Shown here in pieces: positions 8,056 through 18,400 of a DNA stretch of 64,000 nt (the stretch's first letter is position 1; the number at the start of each line of letters is the position of its first letter). The stretch covers positions 1,426,001-1,490,000 of the forward strand of contig CP184673.1 of NCBI GenBank assembly GCA_048814795.1. Direction: 5' to 3'. Source of the DNA: Thermatribacter sp048814795. GTDB taxonomy: Bacteria > Atribacterota > Atribacteria > Atribacterales > Thermatribacteraceae. A model generated the notes under the pieces. That model ran no database searches and was not told the origin of the DNA. It saw nothing but the letters and a program-made list of their open reading frames with translations. A program made the position numbers and the translations under genes.

Positions 8056-9546
8056 GTGAAAGTTTTCTGCAAGGTTTTGCTCACTGTATTGTCGGTTATG
8101 CTTATCTTCTCGGTGGCCTGGGCTGCTGAAAAGACCTGGCAGTCTCAGGAAGGTGAGTTTAAAGGTAAGACTATCACGGTTTTGATTACTGATCCTCATA
8201 CCGCGGTGGTTGAAGCCTGGAAACCGGAATGGGAGGCCTTGACGGGGGCAAAAGTTGAGATAATCGTTGTGCCCTATGCATCTTTATTCGACAAAATGAT
8301 GACTGATTTTATCACCGGTACCGGGGCCTATGACCTTATTTGCTGGCCTTCTACCTGGGCTGGTGATGTGATGGGTGGAGGATGGGTAATTCCACTCGAT
8401 GATTACATGAAGGAATATGGTTATCCGGATTGGGACGATGTGATGCCAGCTATCAAAGTGGTGGTTTCCTGGGCTAACAAGGTATACGCTTTTCCCTATG
8501 ATGGAGACTGCCACATGTTTTACTATCGCAAGGATGCACTTGAGAACCCTGACTATCAGGCACAGTTTGAGGAAAAGTATGGTTACCGCTATAACCTTCC
8601 TCCCAAGACCTGGGAAGAGGTAATGGATATTGCTGAATTCTTTAATGGGTGGGACTGGGATAACGATGGCGAAACAGAATACGGTTTTGCTTTTATAGCC
8701 AAGCGCAAAACCCAGGCAATGTGGTCTTATCTCGACTTTGTAATGCAGTATGCAGCACAACCAGGAGTTGCTCCTTTCTTTGATCCGGATACTATGGATC
8801 CTCTGGTGGCTAACCCTGGCTGGGTTGAAGCTATGCAGATGATTCAGAAGGCTTCCCAGCTTGCTCCTCCAGGACTTTTGAGTTATGGATATAGTGAGCT
8901 TCGGCAAGCTTTTGTTTCGGGCAACTCTGCAATGGCTATTGACTGGGGAGATATTGGCATTATGGAACAGTCTCCAGAAGAATATGGCAGTAAGGTGAAA
9001 GGTTTGCTTGGTTATGGGCCCCTTCCAGGAGCCAAGAAGACGTATGATTTCAAAGAGGGCAAATGGATTGAGGACTACAATCAGGTGAACTTCTTGAATT
9101 TTGGTGGTTGGGTATTTTCTATTTCCAAATACTCCAAAAATCCTTTAGCTGCTTATAAATTCGCCACTTACTTCACTGCCCCAGAGCGTAGTATTCTCGA
9201 CGTTTGTGGAATTCATGGATATACTGGTGCTAATCCCTGGCGTTTCTCGCACTTTGAAGATGTAGAAAAATGGATTGAGGGAGGCTGGAATAAAGATTCA
9301 GTAGAAAAATACCTCAGCACTATTCGCACTATTTTGTCTGATCCTAAAGCCGTCACTGACTTGAGAATCCCTGGAGCTGCAGAGTACTATGATTATTTGG
9401 ACTTGCACCTTGCTGAGGTTCTGTCGGGACAGACTGATCCAGAAGCGGCCTGTAAAGCGGTATATGAAGATTGGGTCAAGATTACTGAAAACTACGGTAA
9501 AGAGGCACAACGCAAACTTTACCGAGAGTCACTGGGTCTTGATTGA
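8056..9546 (+). CDS. ABC transporter extracellular solute-binding protein (sugar type)
   Basis: A family 1 extracellular solute-binding protein that delivers a solute, probably a sugar or oligosaccharide, to the two permeases encoded downstream. The GTG at 8056 follows GGGGGGAG and gives a typical signal peptide (VKVFCKVLLTVLSVM, then AWAA as cleavage region); a 26-codon upstream extension has no ribosome site. The mature part is about 475 residues, with many tryptophans and aromatic residues as in carbohydrate binders, and the family's FVSGNSAMAIDWGDIG segment. The exact ligand cannot be read from the sequence. Confidence 0.92.
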   Translation: MKVFCKVLLTVLSVMLIFSVAWAAEKTWQSQEGEFKGKTITVLITDPHTAVVEAWKPEWEALTGAKVEIIVVPYASLFDKMMTDFITGTGAYDLICWPSTWAGDVMGGGWVIPLDDYMKEYGYPDWDDVMPAIKVVVSWANKVYAFPYDGDCHMFYYRKDALENPDYQAQFEEKYGYRYNLPPKTWEEVMDIAEFFNGWDWDNDGETEYGFAFIAKRKTQAMWSYLDFVMQYAAQPGVAPFFDPDTMDPLVANPGWVEAMQMIQKASQLAPPGLLSYGYSELRQAFVSGNSAMAIDWGDIGIMEQSPEEYGSKVKGLLGYGPLPGAKKTYDFKEGKWIEDYNQVNFLNFGGWVFSISKYSKNPLAAYKFATYFTAPERSILDVCGIHGYTGANPWRFSHFEDVEKWIEGGWNKDSVEKYLSTIRTILSDPKAVTDLRIPGAAEYYDYLDLHLAEVLSGQTDPEAACKAVYEDWVKITENYGKEAQRKLYRESLGLD

Positions 9547-9583
9547 ACCAAAAAGGCCGGGCTTCGAGCCCGGCCTTTTTGGT
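9547..9583 (+). terminator. Strong hairpin between binding-protein and permease genes
   Basis: ACCAAAAAGGCCGGGCT, loop TCG, then the reverse complement ending in T5. This lies immediately after the binding-protein stop and probably ends most transcripts, leaving lower expression of the permeases, a common design in sugar ABC operons. Confidence 0.9.
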
Positions 9584-9620
9584 AAATAGCTCTTTCAGAC
9601 CGGGCTGGAGGTGGTTCAGT

Positions 9621-10493
9621 TTGCGTTCTTTTTCCAGAAGTTTGGTAAAGTTTTTTTTCCTGCTTCCCGGTTTGGGTTACTTAGCGGCTATGGCTGTTTT
9701 TCCAATGATTTGGTCCTTGACCCTGAGTTTTCAGCGCTGGAAAGCAGCAACTGCTGCCCCCCGGGTCTTTATAGGTTTCCAAAATTTTTATAATATCCTC
9801 TTTAAAGATGCTCGTTTCTGGAACAGTTTGCGCTTCACAGTTTTTTATGTGGCTCTGGTTGTGGTTTTAGAACTCTTTTTGGGTTTGCTTCTTGCCTATA
9901 TTCTCAACGAACGTATTCGTTTCCGTAATTTTTTTAGGGTTCTTTTTCTTCTGCCTATGGCTTCTCCTCCTATTGCTGTGGCTTTTATATGGAGAATGCT
10001 TCTTAATCCTGACGCTGGCATCGTAAAGGTTATTTTGGGCAAGTTGGGAATGAACGTGGTGGACTGGCTTACCAATGCTCGCCTCACTCCCTTTGTTCTA
10101 ATTGCTGTGGACGTTTGGGAATGGACCCCTTTTATGTTCCTGGGTTTGTTGGCGGCATTCCAATCCTTACCTGTTGAATTATACGATGCGGTTTCTGTAG
10201 ATGGCGCTTCCCGCTTTCAAGCTTTTAGATACGTCACTTTTCCTCTACTTTTGCCAATTATGGTTACTCTGATTCTTCTTCGAGCTATTGATGCTTTTAA
10301 GCTTTTTGAACTTGTTTTCGGTATTACTGGTGGAGGGCCTGGAAGTAGTACGGAATCTCTTTCCTACTATACTTATACAGTGGGTTTTCAGTATTTTGAC
10401 CTGGGTTATGCTTGCAGTCTTTCCTGGATTTTTTTGGTCATTGTTCTGGTAATTTCTTCCTTTCTTTTGCAGAGATTGCGTAAGGAGGTCTAA
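9621..10493 (+). CDS. Sugar ABC transporter permease (MalF/UgpA-like)
   Basis: An inner-membrane permease of about 290 residues with six predicted membrane segments. It carries the EAA loop that contacts the ATPase, seen as YDAVSVDGASRFQAFRYVT followed by FPLLLP. The start I prefer is TTG at 9621, seven bases after GGAGGTGG; an upstream in-frame extension would run through the terminator. It forms a heterodimer with the next permease, whose gene begins 2 bp after its stop. The cognate ATPase is not in this window and is presumably a shared MsmK-type protein encoded elsewhere. Confidence 0.92.
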   Translation: MRSFSRSLVKFFFLLPGLGYLAAMAVFPMIWSLTLSFQRWKAATAAPRVFIGFQNFYNILFKDARFWNSLRFTVFYVALVVVLELFLGLLLAYILNERIRFRNFFRVLFLLPMASPPIAVAFIWRMLLNPDAGIVKVILGKLGMNVVDWLTNARLTPFVLIAVDVWEWTPFMFLGLLAAFQSLPVELYDAVSVDGASRFQAFRYVTFPLLLPIMVTLILLRAIDAFKLFELVFGITGGGPGSSTESLSYYTYTVGFQYFDLGYACSLSWIFLVIVLVISSFLLQRLRKEV

Positions 10494-10494
10494 T

Positions 10495-11346
10495 ATGGGC
10501 AGAAAGAAACTATCTGCTTTTTATTGTTTTGCCTGGGTGGTGTTGATTCTCTTTTCGATTTGGACTGTTTTCCCGTTTTTTTGGTCTGTAATTACTTCCT
10601 TTAAATCGCCAGGAGAGCAATATACTTCTGCTTTTTTGCCCTTTTTACAATTTAAACCTTCTATCCATGCCTGGAAAGTTGTACTCGGTGAGGCAGAAGG
10701 TGAACGCACTTTAAGAGGATTAAGGAATAGTGTTTTGATCTCTTCAATAAGTTCGCTTGTTGTTCTTTTTTTAGGCGCTTTTGCTGGCTATTCTCTATCC
10801 AGGTTTCGTTTCAAACGCTGGAAAAACAAGGATATAGCGGTTTGGATTCTCTCAAATCGTATGTTTCCTCCTATTGCTGTAGCTATTCCCTTCTTTCTGA
10901 TCATGCGTACTTTGCGGTTGCTGGATACTCTTCCAGCTATTATTATGGCACACACTGTTTATAATCTACCGTTGGCTATATGGTTAATGATGGACTTTTT
11001 CAGAGAGTTGCCTGAAGAGGTTGAGGAAGCAGCTCTTATTGATGGTTGCTCAGCGCTGCAGGCATTTTTGAGAGTTGCCCTTCCTTTGGCCCTACCTGGT
11101 ATAGTTGCTGTCTATATACTTTGTTTTATATTTTCATGGAATGAATTCCTGTTTGTTGTAACTCTTTCTTATAAAAATACCATGACTATGCCAGTTGTCA
11201 TTGCAGGTACTCTTACTGTTCGCGGATTGGATTTTTGGAAAGTTTCTGCTCTTTCCTTGCTCTCAATCGCTCCACCTGTTATTTTGGCAGCTTTGACTTC
11301 TCGTTATCTAATAAGGGGCCTTACACTTGGTGCAGTAAAAGAATGA
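10495..11346 (+). CDS. Sugar ABC transporter permease (MalG/UgpE-like)
   Basis: The second inner-membrane permease, 283 residues with six membrane segments. The EAA loop reads EEAALIDGCSALQAFLRVA, followed by LPLALPG. The ATG at 10495 follows AAGGAGG closely, so translation is probably coupled to the first permease. No ATP-binding subunit follows; the next gene is a UspA protein. Confidence 0.93.
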   Translation: MGRKKLSAFYCFAWVVLILFSIWTVFPFFWSVITSFKSPGEQYTSAFLPFLQFKPSIHAWKVVLGEAEGERTLRGLRNSVLISSISSLVVLFLGAFAGYSLSRFRFKRWKNKDIAVWILSNRMFPPIAVAIPFFLIMRTLRLLDTLPAIIMAHTVYNLPLAIWLMMDFFRELPEEVEEAALIDGCSALQAFLRVALPLALPGIVAVYILCFIFSWNEFLFVVTLSYKNTMTMPVVIAGTLTVRGLDFWKVSALSLLSIAPPVILAALTSRYLIRGLTLGAVKE

Positions 11347-11458
11347 GCGGGGTTTCCCTGTTGTGCCGTGGTCACTGGAGATCCTGATAGTAGGTAGTGC
11401 TTTATATTTGTTGTTTTGCTAAACTATGGAAAACTCCAATGAAATGGAGGGAAATACC

Positions 11459-11908
11459 TTGGAACTTAAGCATTTTATGGTACCTACAGATTTTTCCGAG
11501 TTTTCAGATTTGGCAATTCGTTATGCTTCTTTTTTGGCGAAGTCGTTTAACGCCAGATTGACCCTCCTCCATGTTTTGACTATTGGCGAAGTTAATGCTT
11601 TAACTTCTCAGCCGGGCAATCCCTGGGAAAACGTTGTGGAGGAGTTTAACAATCGTATGTACGAGGAATTTTTAGATAATACCATTGATAAAGAAACAAT
11701 TACGGTGAATTTTGAAGTTGCAGTTGGAGACCCTGCGGAAGAAATAGTAAAGTTTGCTGAAAGCAACGATGTAGACATGCTGGTTATGGGTACTCACGGA
11801 CGGACCGGGTTGGCCAATATATTTTTAGGTAGTGTTACCATAGGGGTTATCAAAAGAACTTGTGTGCCGGTTACAGTTGTCAAGTGTTTTGAAGCTCTCA
11901 AGGAGTAA
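11459..11908 (+). CDS. Universal stress protein, UspA family
   Basis: A single-domain Usp of 149 residues. It begins HFMVPTDFSEFS, the family's first strand, and has the ATP-binding signature G-x2-G-x9-G-S in GTHGRTGLANIFLGSV near 120. Such proteins bind ATP and respond to stress or energy state. I place the start at TTG 11459, seven bases after GGAGGG; an ATG at 11426 adds eleven residues but lacks a ribosome site. It may be transcribed with the ABC permeases or alone. Confidence 0.93.
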   Translation: MELKHFMVPTDFSEFSDLAIRYASFLAKSFNARLTLLHVLTIGEVNALTSQPGNPWENVVEEFNNRMYEEFLDNTIDKETITVNFEVAVGDPAEEIVKFAESNDVDMLVMGTHGRTGLANIFLGSVTIGVIKRTCVPVTVVKCFEALKE

Positions 11909-11910
11909 AG

Positions 11911-11937
11911 AGAGGGGGCACTTCTGGTGCCCCCTCT
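11911..11937. terminator. Terminator-like hairpin between convergent genes
   Basis: AGAGGGGGCAC and its exact reverse complement with a TTCTG loop. There is no long T run on either side, but the GC-rich stem between the convergent usp and oxidoreductase genes fits a terminator. Confidence 0.65.
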
Positions 11938-11957
11938 ACGCTTATCCAGTTACTCAG

Positions 11958-12815
11958 TTATTTTATAGCTTCTAACTCTTCTTCGAGTATCAGTACAGGG
12001 TTTTCTCGGGGTTTTTGGTAAACAAGAGTTTTACTTTTAAAGGGCAATTTTTCCTGGAAAATGGGTTTTTGCTCTTTGTAAAAAATACCGAGAGGTATCT
12101 TGTCTCCCCATTCTAAAGCTTTATTAAAGGCTTCTTTTTTGTTGCTGCAATCGAAGTTTTCGGGCAAATAATAGACTCTTTTTTTATACCAATCATAGGT
12201 GTTAATTTTGTTAAAAGTTACACAGGGTTGTAAAACATCAACAATAGCAAGCCCTTTCCAGGTAATTGCTTCTTTCAGGATTTCGGTTAATTTTTCTGGT
12301 TCCCCAGCGAAGCCACGTGCTACAAAACTTGCTCCTTGTGATATCGCCAGGGTTAACGGATTAAGAGGTTGGGACAAGCTTCCAAAAGGCTGGGTTTTGG
12401 AAATAAAACCTTCCTGAGATGTAGGTGATGCCTGTCCTTTAGTAAGGCCATAGACCTGGTTATTATGAATGATAACTGTAATGTCTGGGTTTCTTCGGAT
12501 TGCATGGAGAAAGTGATTGCCCCCTTCGCCATACATGCACCCATCTCCGGATTCTGCAATTACCACTAAATCAGGGTTAACGGTTTTAATTGCCAGAGCT
12601 GCGGGTATACTTCTTCCGTGAAGGCCATTGAAAACGTTAACTTTGAGGTAATGTGGTATCTTAGCGGCTTGTCCAATCCCTGAGGAAATAACCACTTTTT
12701 CGGGTTTGAGTCCGAGCTCAAAAAGGGTTTTTTTGAGGGACTGGAGAACGCCAAAATTTCCACATCCTGGACACCAGGCTATTGATACTTGATTGTCAAA
12801 AATATTTTTAATCAT
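11958..12815 (-). CDS. 2-oxoacid:ferredoxin oxidoreductase, beta subunit
   Basis: The thiamine-diphosphate-binding subunit of a ferredoxin-dependent 2-oxoacid oxidoreductase (2-oxoglutarate or another 2-oxoacid to the acyl-CoA). Features: WCPGCGNFG near 14 with cluster-ligand cysteines, SGIGQAAKIPHY and HGRSIPAA, then the TPP motif starting GDGCMYGEGGNHF and ending in IHNNQVYGLTKGQ near 115. Its 285 residues match KorB-type subunits. It overlaps the alpha-subunit gene by 4 bp. Substrate preference cannot be fixed from sequence alone. Confidence 0.93.
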   Translation of the reverse strand: MIKNIFDNQVSIAWCPGCGNFGVLQSLKKTLFELGLKPEKVVISSGIGQAAKIPHYLKVNVFNGLHGRSIPAALAIKTVNPDLVVIAESGDGCMYGEGGNHFLHAIRRNPDITVIIHNNQVYGLTKGQASPTSQEGFISKTQPFGSLSQPLNPLTLAISQGASFVARGFAGEPEKLTEILKEAITWKGLAIVDVLQPCVTFNKINTYDWYKKRVYYLPENFDCSNKKEAFNKALEWGDKIPLGIFYKEQKPIFQEKLPFKSKTLVYQKPRENPVLILEEELEAIK

Positions 12816-14491
12816 GATAGTACCTCCCTTATTTTTGCCAGGAGTTCTTCCACGAAGAAAGGCTTTCCATTGAATTTGTTTATTCTTTTCCTGAATGGAA
12901 GAAGCGTTTTTCGTTCTAAAAGATTGGCCAGCTGGCCTCGATAGTTATTCTCTATCACCACGGGGTCAGGCAGTCCAGAAAGAATTTTGAGTTTTTCTTC
13001 TGGAAGAGGGTGAAGCTCCGAGAAATGAAGGTGGCCTATATCCAGACCTTCTTTTCTAAGCATCCAACAGGCTTCTTCAACAACTCCAAAGGTGGACCCA
13101 AAACTGACAAGCGTTGCTTGTTTTCCTTGCAAATAGTAAGGTCCGGATATTTCTTTGGCCATCAATGTTTCTTTTTTCATTCTTTTCTGTTGCATTTTAA
13201 CTCGTATATCAAGGTTTTCGGTGAGGTGGCCTTCTTCATCGTGCTCATCGCTGTCGGCTACTACAACTTCCTCTCCAAAGCCAGGTATAGCCCTTGGCGA
13301 TATACCGTTTTCGGTCAACAGGTAACGTTTATAACCCTTTTTTGCTTCAACCCAGTAAGGTCCGCTAGGATTTTCTTTGAGTTTTATTTCGGAATACGTG
13401 AACCTGGAATCGGCAAGATATTGGTCAGTCAATATAATTGCTGGAACCTGGTATTTATAGGCCAATTCGAAAGCTTTGATGGTTAAGTTAATTGCCTCTT
13501 CAGGAGTGGAAGGAGCGAATACAAAGCGGGGAAATTCATCGTGAGAGGCGTTGAGCACGAAGTCCAAATCTCCTTGAGAAGTCCTGGTGGGTAGGCCGGT
13601 GCTTGGTCCAGGGCGTTGGGCATCGACTATAACGATTGGGGTTTCAGACATTGCTGCAAGCCCCAGTCCTTCACACATAAGACAAAAACCACCCCCAGAT
13701 GTACCCGTCATAGCTCTTGCTCCGGCAAAAGATGCACCTATTGCCATGTTAATAGCACTGATTTCGTCTTCGGCTTGTTCCACGACTATTTGGTATTTAG
13801 CGCTTTTCGCAGCCAGAAAGTTCATTATACTTGTCGAAGGAGTCATGGGATAGGCAGTGTAGAATGAGCAACCAGCAATGATTGCTCCCAGAGCTATGGC
13901 CTGGTTCCCATTAAGGATAAATTTGGCTTTTTTTCCTAAATTGATCGAAGCGAGGTTTTTTTTGAACTGGAGGTTTTGGCCAGCTTCAAAACCTTTTTGC
14001 AAGGCCTGTTGATTTTTTAAGATTGTCTCTTTTCCTTTTTTTGCAAATCGTCTTTCAAGGTAAGGAAAAGCAGTTTCTGGCTCGAAGCCAATCACGGATA
14101 GCAGTGTTCCCGCTGCAATCATGTTGGCAAATACTCTGGAACCTATTTCTCGGGCAAGTGTTTCAAAATCAAGCTTAAAAAACTTTGTGGAATTTAAGTG
14201 AAGACGAGGTATTTTGCCTATGGCAATTCCCTCTTCGCATAATTCCTGGTTGTGCATAAAAAAACTTTCTTCGTTTAAGGCAATCAGAATATCTGTTTTC
14301 TGGGTCATTGCTCTCAACGGCTGGTTGGAGATTCGTATCTGGGTAAAATTATGCCCTCCCCTTATCCTTGACTGGTAGTCTTCAATAGAGAATATATAGC
14401 AGCCTTTTTCTAACAAAGCTTTGCTCAGTACTTCACCCACCGTTTCAATGCCCTGGCCGGCTTCACCAGCTATTTTTATGTTAATTTCCAA
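12812..14491 (-). CDS. 2-oxoacid:ferredoxin oxidoreductase, fused gamma-alpha subunit
   Basis: A 559-residue fusion: the gamma domain (residues 1-180, beginning IKIAGEAGQGIETVGEVL, with the RIRGGHNFTQIRIS motif) binds CoA, and the alpha domain (190-559) holds the pyrimidine side of TPP, with GNQAIALGAIIAGCSFYTAYPMTPST and TGTSGGGFCLM. This gamma-alpha arrangement is typical of archaeal and anaerobic bacterial two-subunit enzymes. No separate ferredoxin-like delta subunit is encoded here. The start is TTG at 14491, nine bases after AAGGGGG. Confidence 0.93.
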   Translation of the reverse strand: MEINIKIAGEAGQGIETVGEVLSKALLEKGCYIFSIEDYQSRIRGGHNFTQIRISNQPLRAMTQKTDILIALNEESFFMHNQELCEEGIAIGKIPRLHLNSTKFFKLDFETLAREIGSRVFANMIAAGTLLSVIGFEPETAFPYLERRFAKKGKETILKNQQALQKGFEAGQNLQFKKNLASINLGKKAKFILNGNQAIALGAIIAGCSFYTAYPMTPSTSIMNFLAAKSAKYQIVVEQAEDEISAINMAIGASFAGARAMTGTSGGGFCLMCEGLGLAAMSETPIVIVDAQRPGPSTGLPTRTSQGDLDFVLNASHDEFPRFVFAPSTPEEAINLTIKAFELAYKYQVPAIILTDQYLADSRFTYSEIKLKENPSGPYWVEAKKGYKRYLLTENGISPRAIPGFGEEVVVADSDEHDEEGHLTENLDIRVKMQQKRMKKETLMAKEISGPYYLQGKQATLVSFGSTFGVVEEACWMLRKEGLDIGHLHFSELHPLPEEKLKILSGLPDPVVIENNYRGQLANLLERKTLLPFRKRINKFNGKPFFVEELLAKIREVLS

Positions 14492-14593
14492 AGCTACATG
14501 CCCCCTTTAAGGTAAAAATGTATTTTAAGTATAAAACCTTTATGAAGCTTTTTTCTTCCTGTGTTTTTGAGTTGGTGTTGGTGGATTGATTTT

Positions 14594-15415
14594 TTAGCGC
14601 AGGTCTTTCAGGAAGACGACGTGTTTCTGATAGGGAATTTCTATTTTCTCTTCGTCAAAAGTCTTTTTAATGAGGTAAAGTAAATCGCGTTCTACTCCCC
14701 AGTGTTCCTTGGGGGCTACTTTAAGTATTACTCTCAGGATAACTGCTGAAGAATCAAGGCGAGCAATGCGGTGTATAGTAGGTTCTTCGAGGATTTTCGA
14801 GGGATTTTCTCTTCGGTACTGACTGGCAATGTTTTGAAGAACTTGCACGGCTCGGTCAACATCTTCTTCGTAAGCAATGCCCACTTCAACTATAGCTCGA
14901 GTAAAGCCGCGGTTAAAGTTGGCAATCCTGGTAATTTCTCCATTGGGTATTATGACTAAGGCTCCGGAGAAGGGCCTTATCCGAGTTACTCTCAGGCCAA
15001 TGTCTTCGACGGTACCAATAAGATCACCAATTTGGACAATATCGCCTACCGAGATGCTGTCTTCAACAAGCAGGAATACTCCTGTAAGAATGTCTTTAAC
15101 CAGGGTTTGGGCGCCAAAACCTATAGCAATACCCACTATCCCTGCTCCGGCAAGTATGGCAGTTGCATCCACGCCAAATTCGCGTAGTAGTAATATTATT
15201 GCGAAAAATACTACGATGTATTTTGTTAGGCTATTTAATAGGGGAGCTACCGTTTTTAAACGGCGGTTAAGGTCTTGTTTTTCTTCAAATTTACTGGTGA
15301 TTGCCAGAAACCTTTTTATGGCAAAGGAAGCAAGAATAATGGCTAAGTAAGAGCCACCACAAATAGCTGCAATATTTATGGTTTTTCTAAGTATGAAGGA
15401 CAGATTCAGGCTCAT
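14594..15415 (-). CDS. Small-conductance mechanosensitive channel (MscS family)
   Basis: A 273-residue MscS-type channel that opens under membrane tension to release solutes after osmotic downshock. Three membrane segments occupy roughly residues 10-110, the last being the glycine/alanine-rich pore helix (TAILAGAGIVGIAIGFGAQTL), followed by VKDILTGVFLLVEDSISVGDIV and the beta domain with GTVEDIGLRVTRIR. It starts with ATG 29 bp inside the 3' end of carB, so it is likely co-transcribed with the carbamoyl phosphate synthase genes. Confidence 0.93.
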   Translation of the reverse strand: MSLNLSFILRKTINIAAICGGSYLAIILASFAIKRFLAITSKFEEKQDLNRRLKTVAPLLNSLTKYIVVFFAIILLLREFGVDATAILAGAGIVGIAIGFGAQTLVKDILTGVFLLVEDSISVGDIVQIGDLIGTVEDIGLRVTRIRPFSGALVIIPNGEITRIANFNRGFTRAIVEVGIAYEEDVDRAVQVLQNIASQYRRENPSKILEEPTIHRIARLDSSAVILRVILKVAPKEHWGVERDLLYLIKKTFDEEKIEIPYQKHVVFLKDLR

Positions 15416-18400
15416 TGTATTTGGCTTGAAGGTTGATGCTTAACTGGTATTTTTTGAAAATCTCTTCCCGGTATTCCTGCAAACTGCGAACCTCAATTTC
15501 TTTTCTTTTCAAGCGTTCGATTGCGTATACTGTAGCTTCTGCTCCAAAGAGAGTTGTTACATAAGGAATGTTCCTTATTACGGCTTCCTTGCGAATAACG
15601 CTGCTTTCCTGTTGGGAACGGCCTCCGGATGGGGTATTTATAATTAGTTGTATTTCGCGGTTTTTTATAAGATCTACTATGTTGGGGCGTCCTTCTCCAA
15701 CTTTTTTTACAGCTTCTACCTCTAACCCGTTGTTGATTAACACCTTGCGCGTCCCCGTTGTTGCTACAATTTTAAAGCCCAGATCAACAAGCCGTTTGGC
15801 AAGGTAAACAATGCTTCTTTTGTCGCGGTTTTTTACACTTATGAATACCTTGCCTTCGAGTGGCAAATTAGCGTTGGCACTTAGCTGCGCCTTAGCATAA
15901 GCCATTCCAAAGTCTCGATCTATACCCATAACTTCACCTGTTGAGCGCATTTCAGGCCCCAAAACTGGGTCTACGTTAGGAAATCTATTAAAAGGAAATA
16001 CCGCTTCTTTAACAGCAAAATAGTGAGGTATCACCTCGCTGGTGAGACCAATTTCTTCAAGCTTTCTACCCACCATTATTTGGGAGGCAATTCTTGCGAA
16101 AGGAACCCCGGTTGCTTTACTTATGAAAGGGATAGTACGTGAAGCGCGAGGATTTACTTCGAGCACATAGATAGTGTCATCTTTTACAGCGTATTGAACA
16201 TTCATAAGGCCTATTACATTGAGCTTCCGGGCCAGTGCGTAGGTGTACTGGGAAATTTTTTCGATAATTTCATCGCTCAGCGAAAAAGGTGGCACCACGC
16301 AAGCACTGTCTCCAGAATGGACTCCTGCTTCCTCTATGTGTTCCATTATCCCTGCAATGATAACTCTTTTACCATCGCTGATAGCGTCCACATCGATTTC
16401 AATAGCGTCTTCAAGATATTTGTCAATGAGTACTGGGTGCCCCGCAGAAATTTCAACAGCCTGTTCTATAAATTCACTTAATTCTTCTTCGCTGTAGATT
16501 ATTCTCATGGCTCTTCCGCCCAGGACATAGGAGGGACGAACCATTACTGGATAACCAATTGACCAGGCTACTTGTTTAGCTTCCCGAAAAGAGGTAGCTA
16601 TACCGTTTTTGGGTTGTTCCAGTTTTAGTCTCTCTATGAGTTGTTTGAAACGGTCTCTGTCTTCTGCTATATCAATCCCCTCGGAACCAGTACCGAGAAT
16701 GGTAACTCCAGCTTTTTCCAGGTCTTTGGCAAGATTCAGCGGAGTCTGACCTCCAAGCTGGAGAATAACTCCCAGAGGTTTTTCCTTTTCTATTATGTTG
16801 AGTACGTCTTCCATATAGAGAGGTTCAAAGTAGAGTTTGTCAGAAGTATCATAGTCGGTGCTCACGGTTTCAGGGTTACTATTAACCATTATAGTTTCTA
16901 TGCCTAAGTCTCTCAGTCCCCAGGTGGCATGGACACAACAGTAATCGAACTCAATTCCCTGCCCTATTCTGTTAGGTCCTGCTCCCAGGATAATCACCTT
17001 TTGGTTGGAGCTGGGATTGGCCTCACATTCTTCGAGGTAGGTTGAATAGTAATAAGGAGTTTTGGCTTCAAATTCTGCAGCACAGGTATCAACCTGCTTA
17101 TAAACAGGTAAAATACCAAGACTTTTGCGGAACTCCCTTACTTCCCACTCGTTGGCTTTCCAAAATTTGGCAAGCTGGCGGTCTGAAAACCCAAATTGTT
17201 TGGCCCTTAAAAGAAGATCAGGATCGATCTTTTTCCAATCTTTTATCTTACACAGGTTTGCCTCCATTTCGACTATTTCTTCGATTTGCTTTATAAACCA
17301 GGGATCAATACCTGAGTGATCACTGATTTCCTGAATCGAAAAACCTTCTTTCAGAGCCATTTTGATATAAAAGATTCTTTCAGGATTGGGCTTTTGTAAT
17401 TTTTCTCGAATAATTTCTCTTCGTTTTTCAGTTGGTAAAGAATTAAGCTTTGGAAGATCCTCAAGTCCACATTTTCCAATTTCCAAGGAACGCAAACCTT
17501 TCTGCAGCGCTTCTTTGAAGTTACTACCAATGGCCATGGTTTCCCCGACACTTTTCATGGAAACTCCCAGGACGGGCTCTGTTTCGGGAAACTTTTCAAA
17601 TGTGAAACGAGGTATTTTAACTACGCAGTAATCAAGAGCCGGTTCAAAGCAAGCAGGTGTTTTCTGGGTGATGTCGTTGGGAATTTCGTCCAGAGTATAA
17701 CCAACAGCAAGTTTGGCAGCTATTTTAGCTATGGGGAATCCAGTTGCTTTCGAAGCGAGAGCCGAACTTCTTGATACTCGAGGATTCATTTCGATTATTA
17801 CCATACGACCAGTACGAGGATGTACAGCGAACTGAATATTACAACCTCCAGTATCTACTCCAATTTCGCGAATAGCCTTTATGGCCATATCCCTCATGTG
17901 CTGGTATTCATAGTCACTCAGGGTTTGTATGGGGGCTACAGTGATGCTGTCTCCAGTGTGTACTCCCATGGGGTCAAAGTTTTCTATAGAACATATGATT
18001 ACCACGTTGTCCTTTTTGTCTCGCATTACTTCCAGTTCAAATTCTTTCCAACCGATGACTGACTCCTCAATCAGTATTTCACTATTTAAGCTGCTTTCCA
18101 GAGCTCTACGGGCCAGTTCTTCGAATTCTTCGATGTTATAAGCTATGGCTCCACCGGTTCCGCCAAGAGTAAAACTGGGGCGAATGACCAGCGGAAAGCC
18201 AATTTGCTGAGCCACTTCCATGGCTTCTTTAAGAGAGTAAGCGCGATCACTTTTCAGGACCTCTATACCGCAGTTTTGCATGGCCTTTTTAAAGAGTTCT
18301 CGGTCTTCGGCTTTTTTAATTGCTTCTGGAGAAGCTCCCAGGGTTTCTACTCCGTATTTTTGAAGGATGCCCCGCTCAGCGAGCTGAACAGTTATATTGA

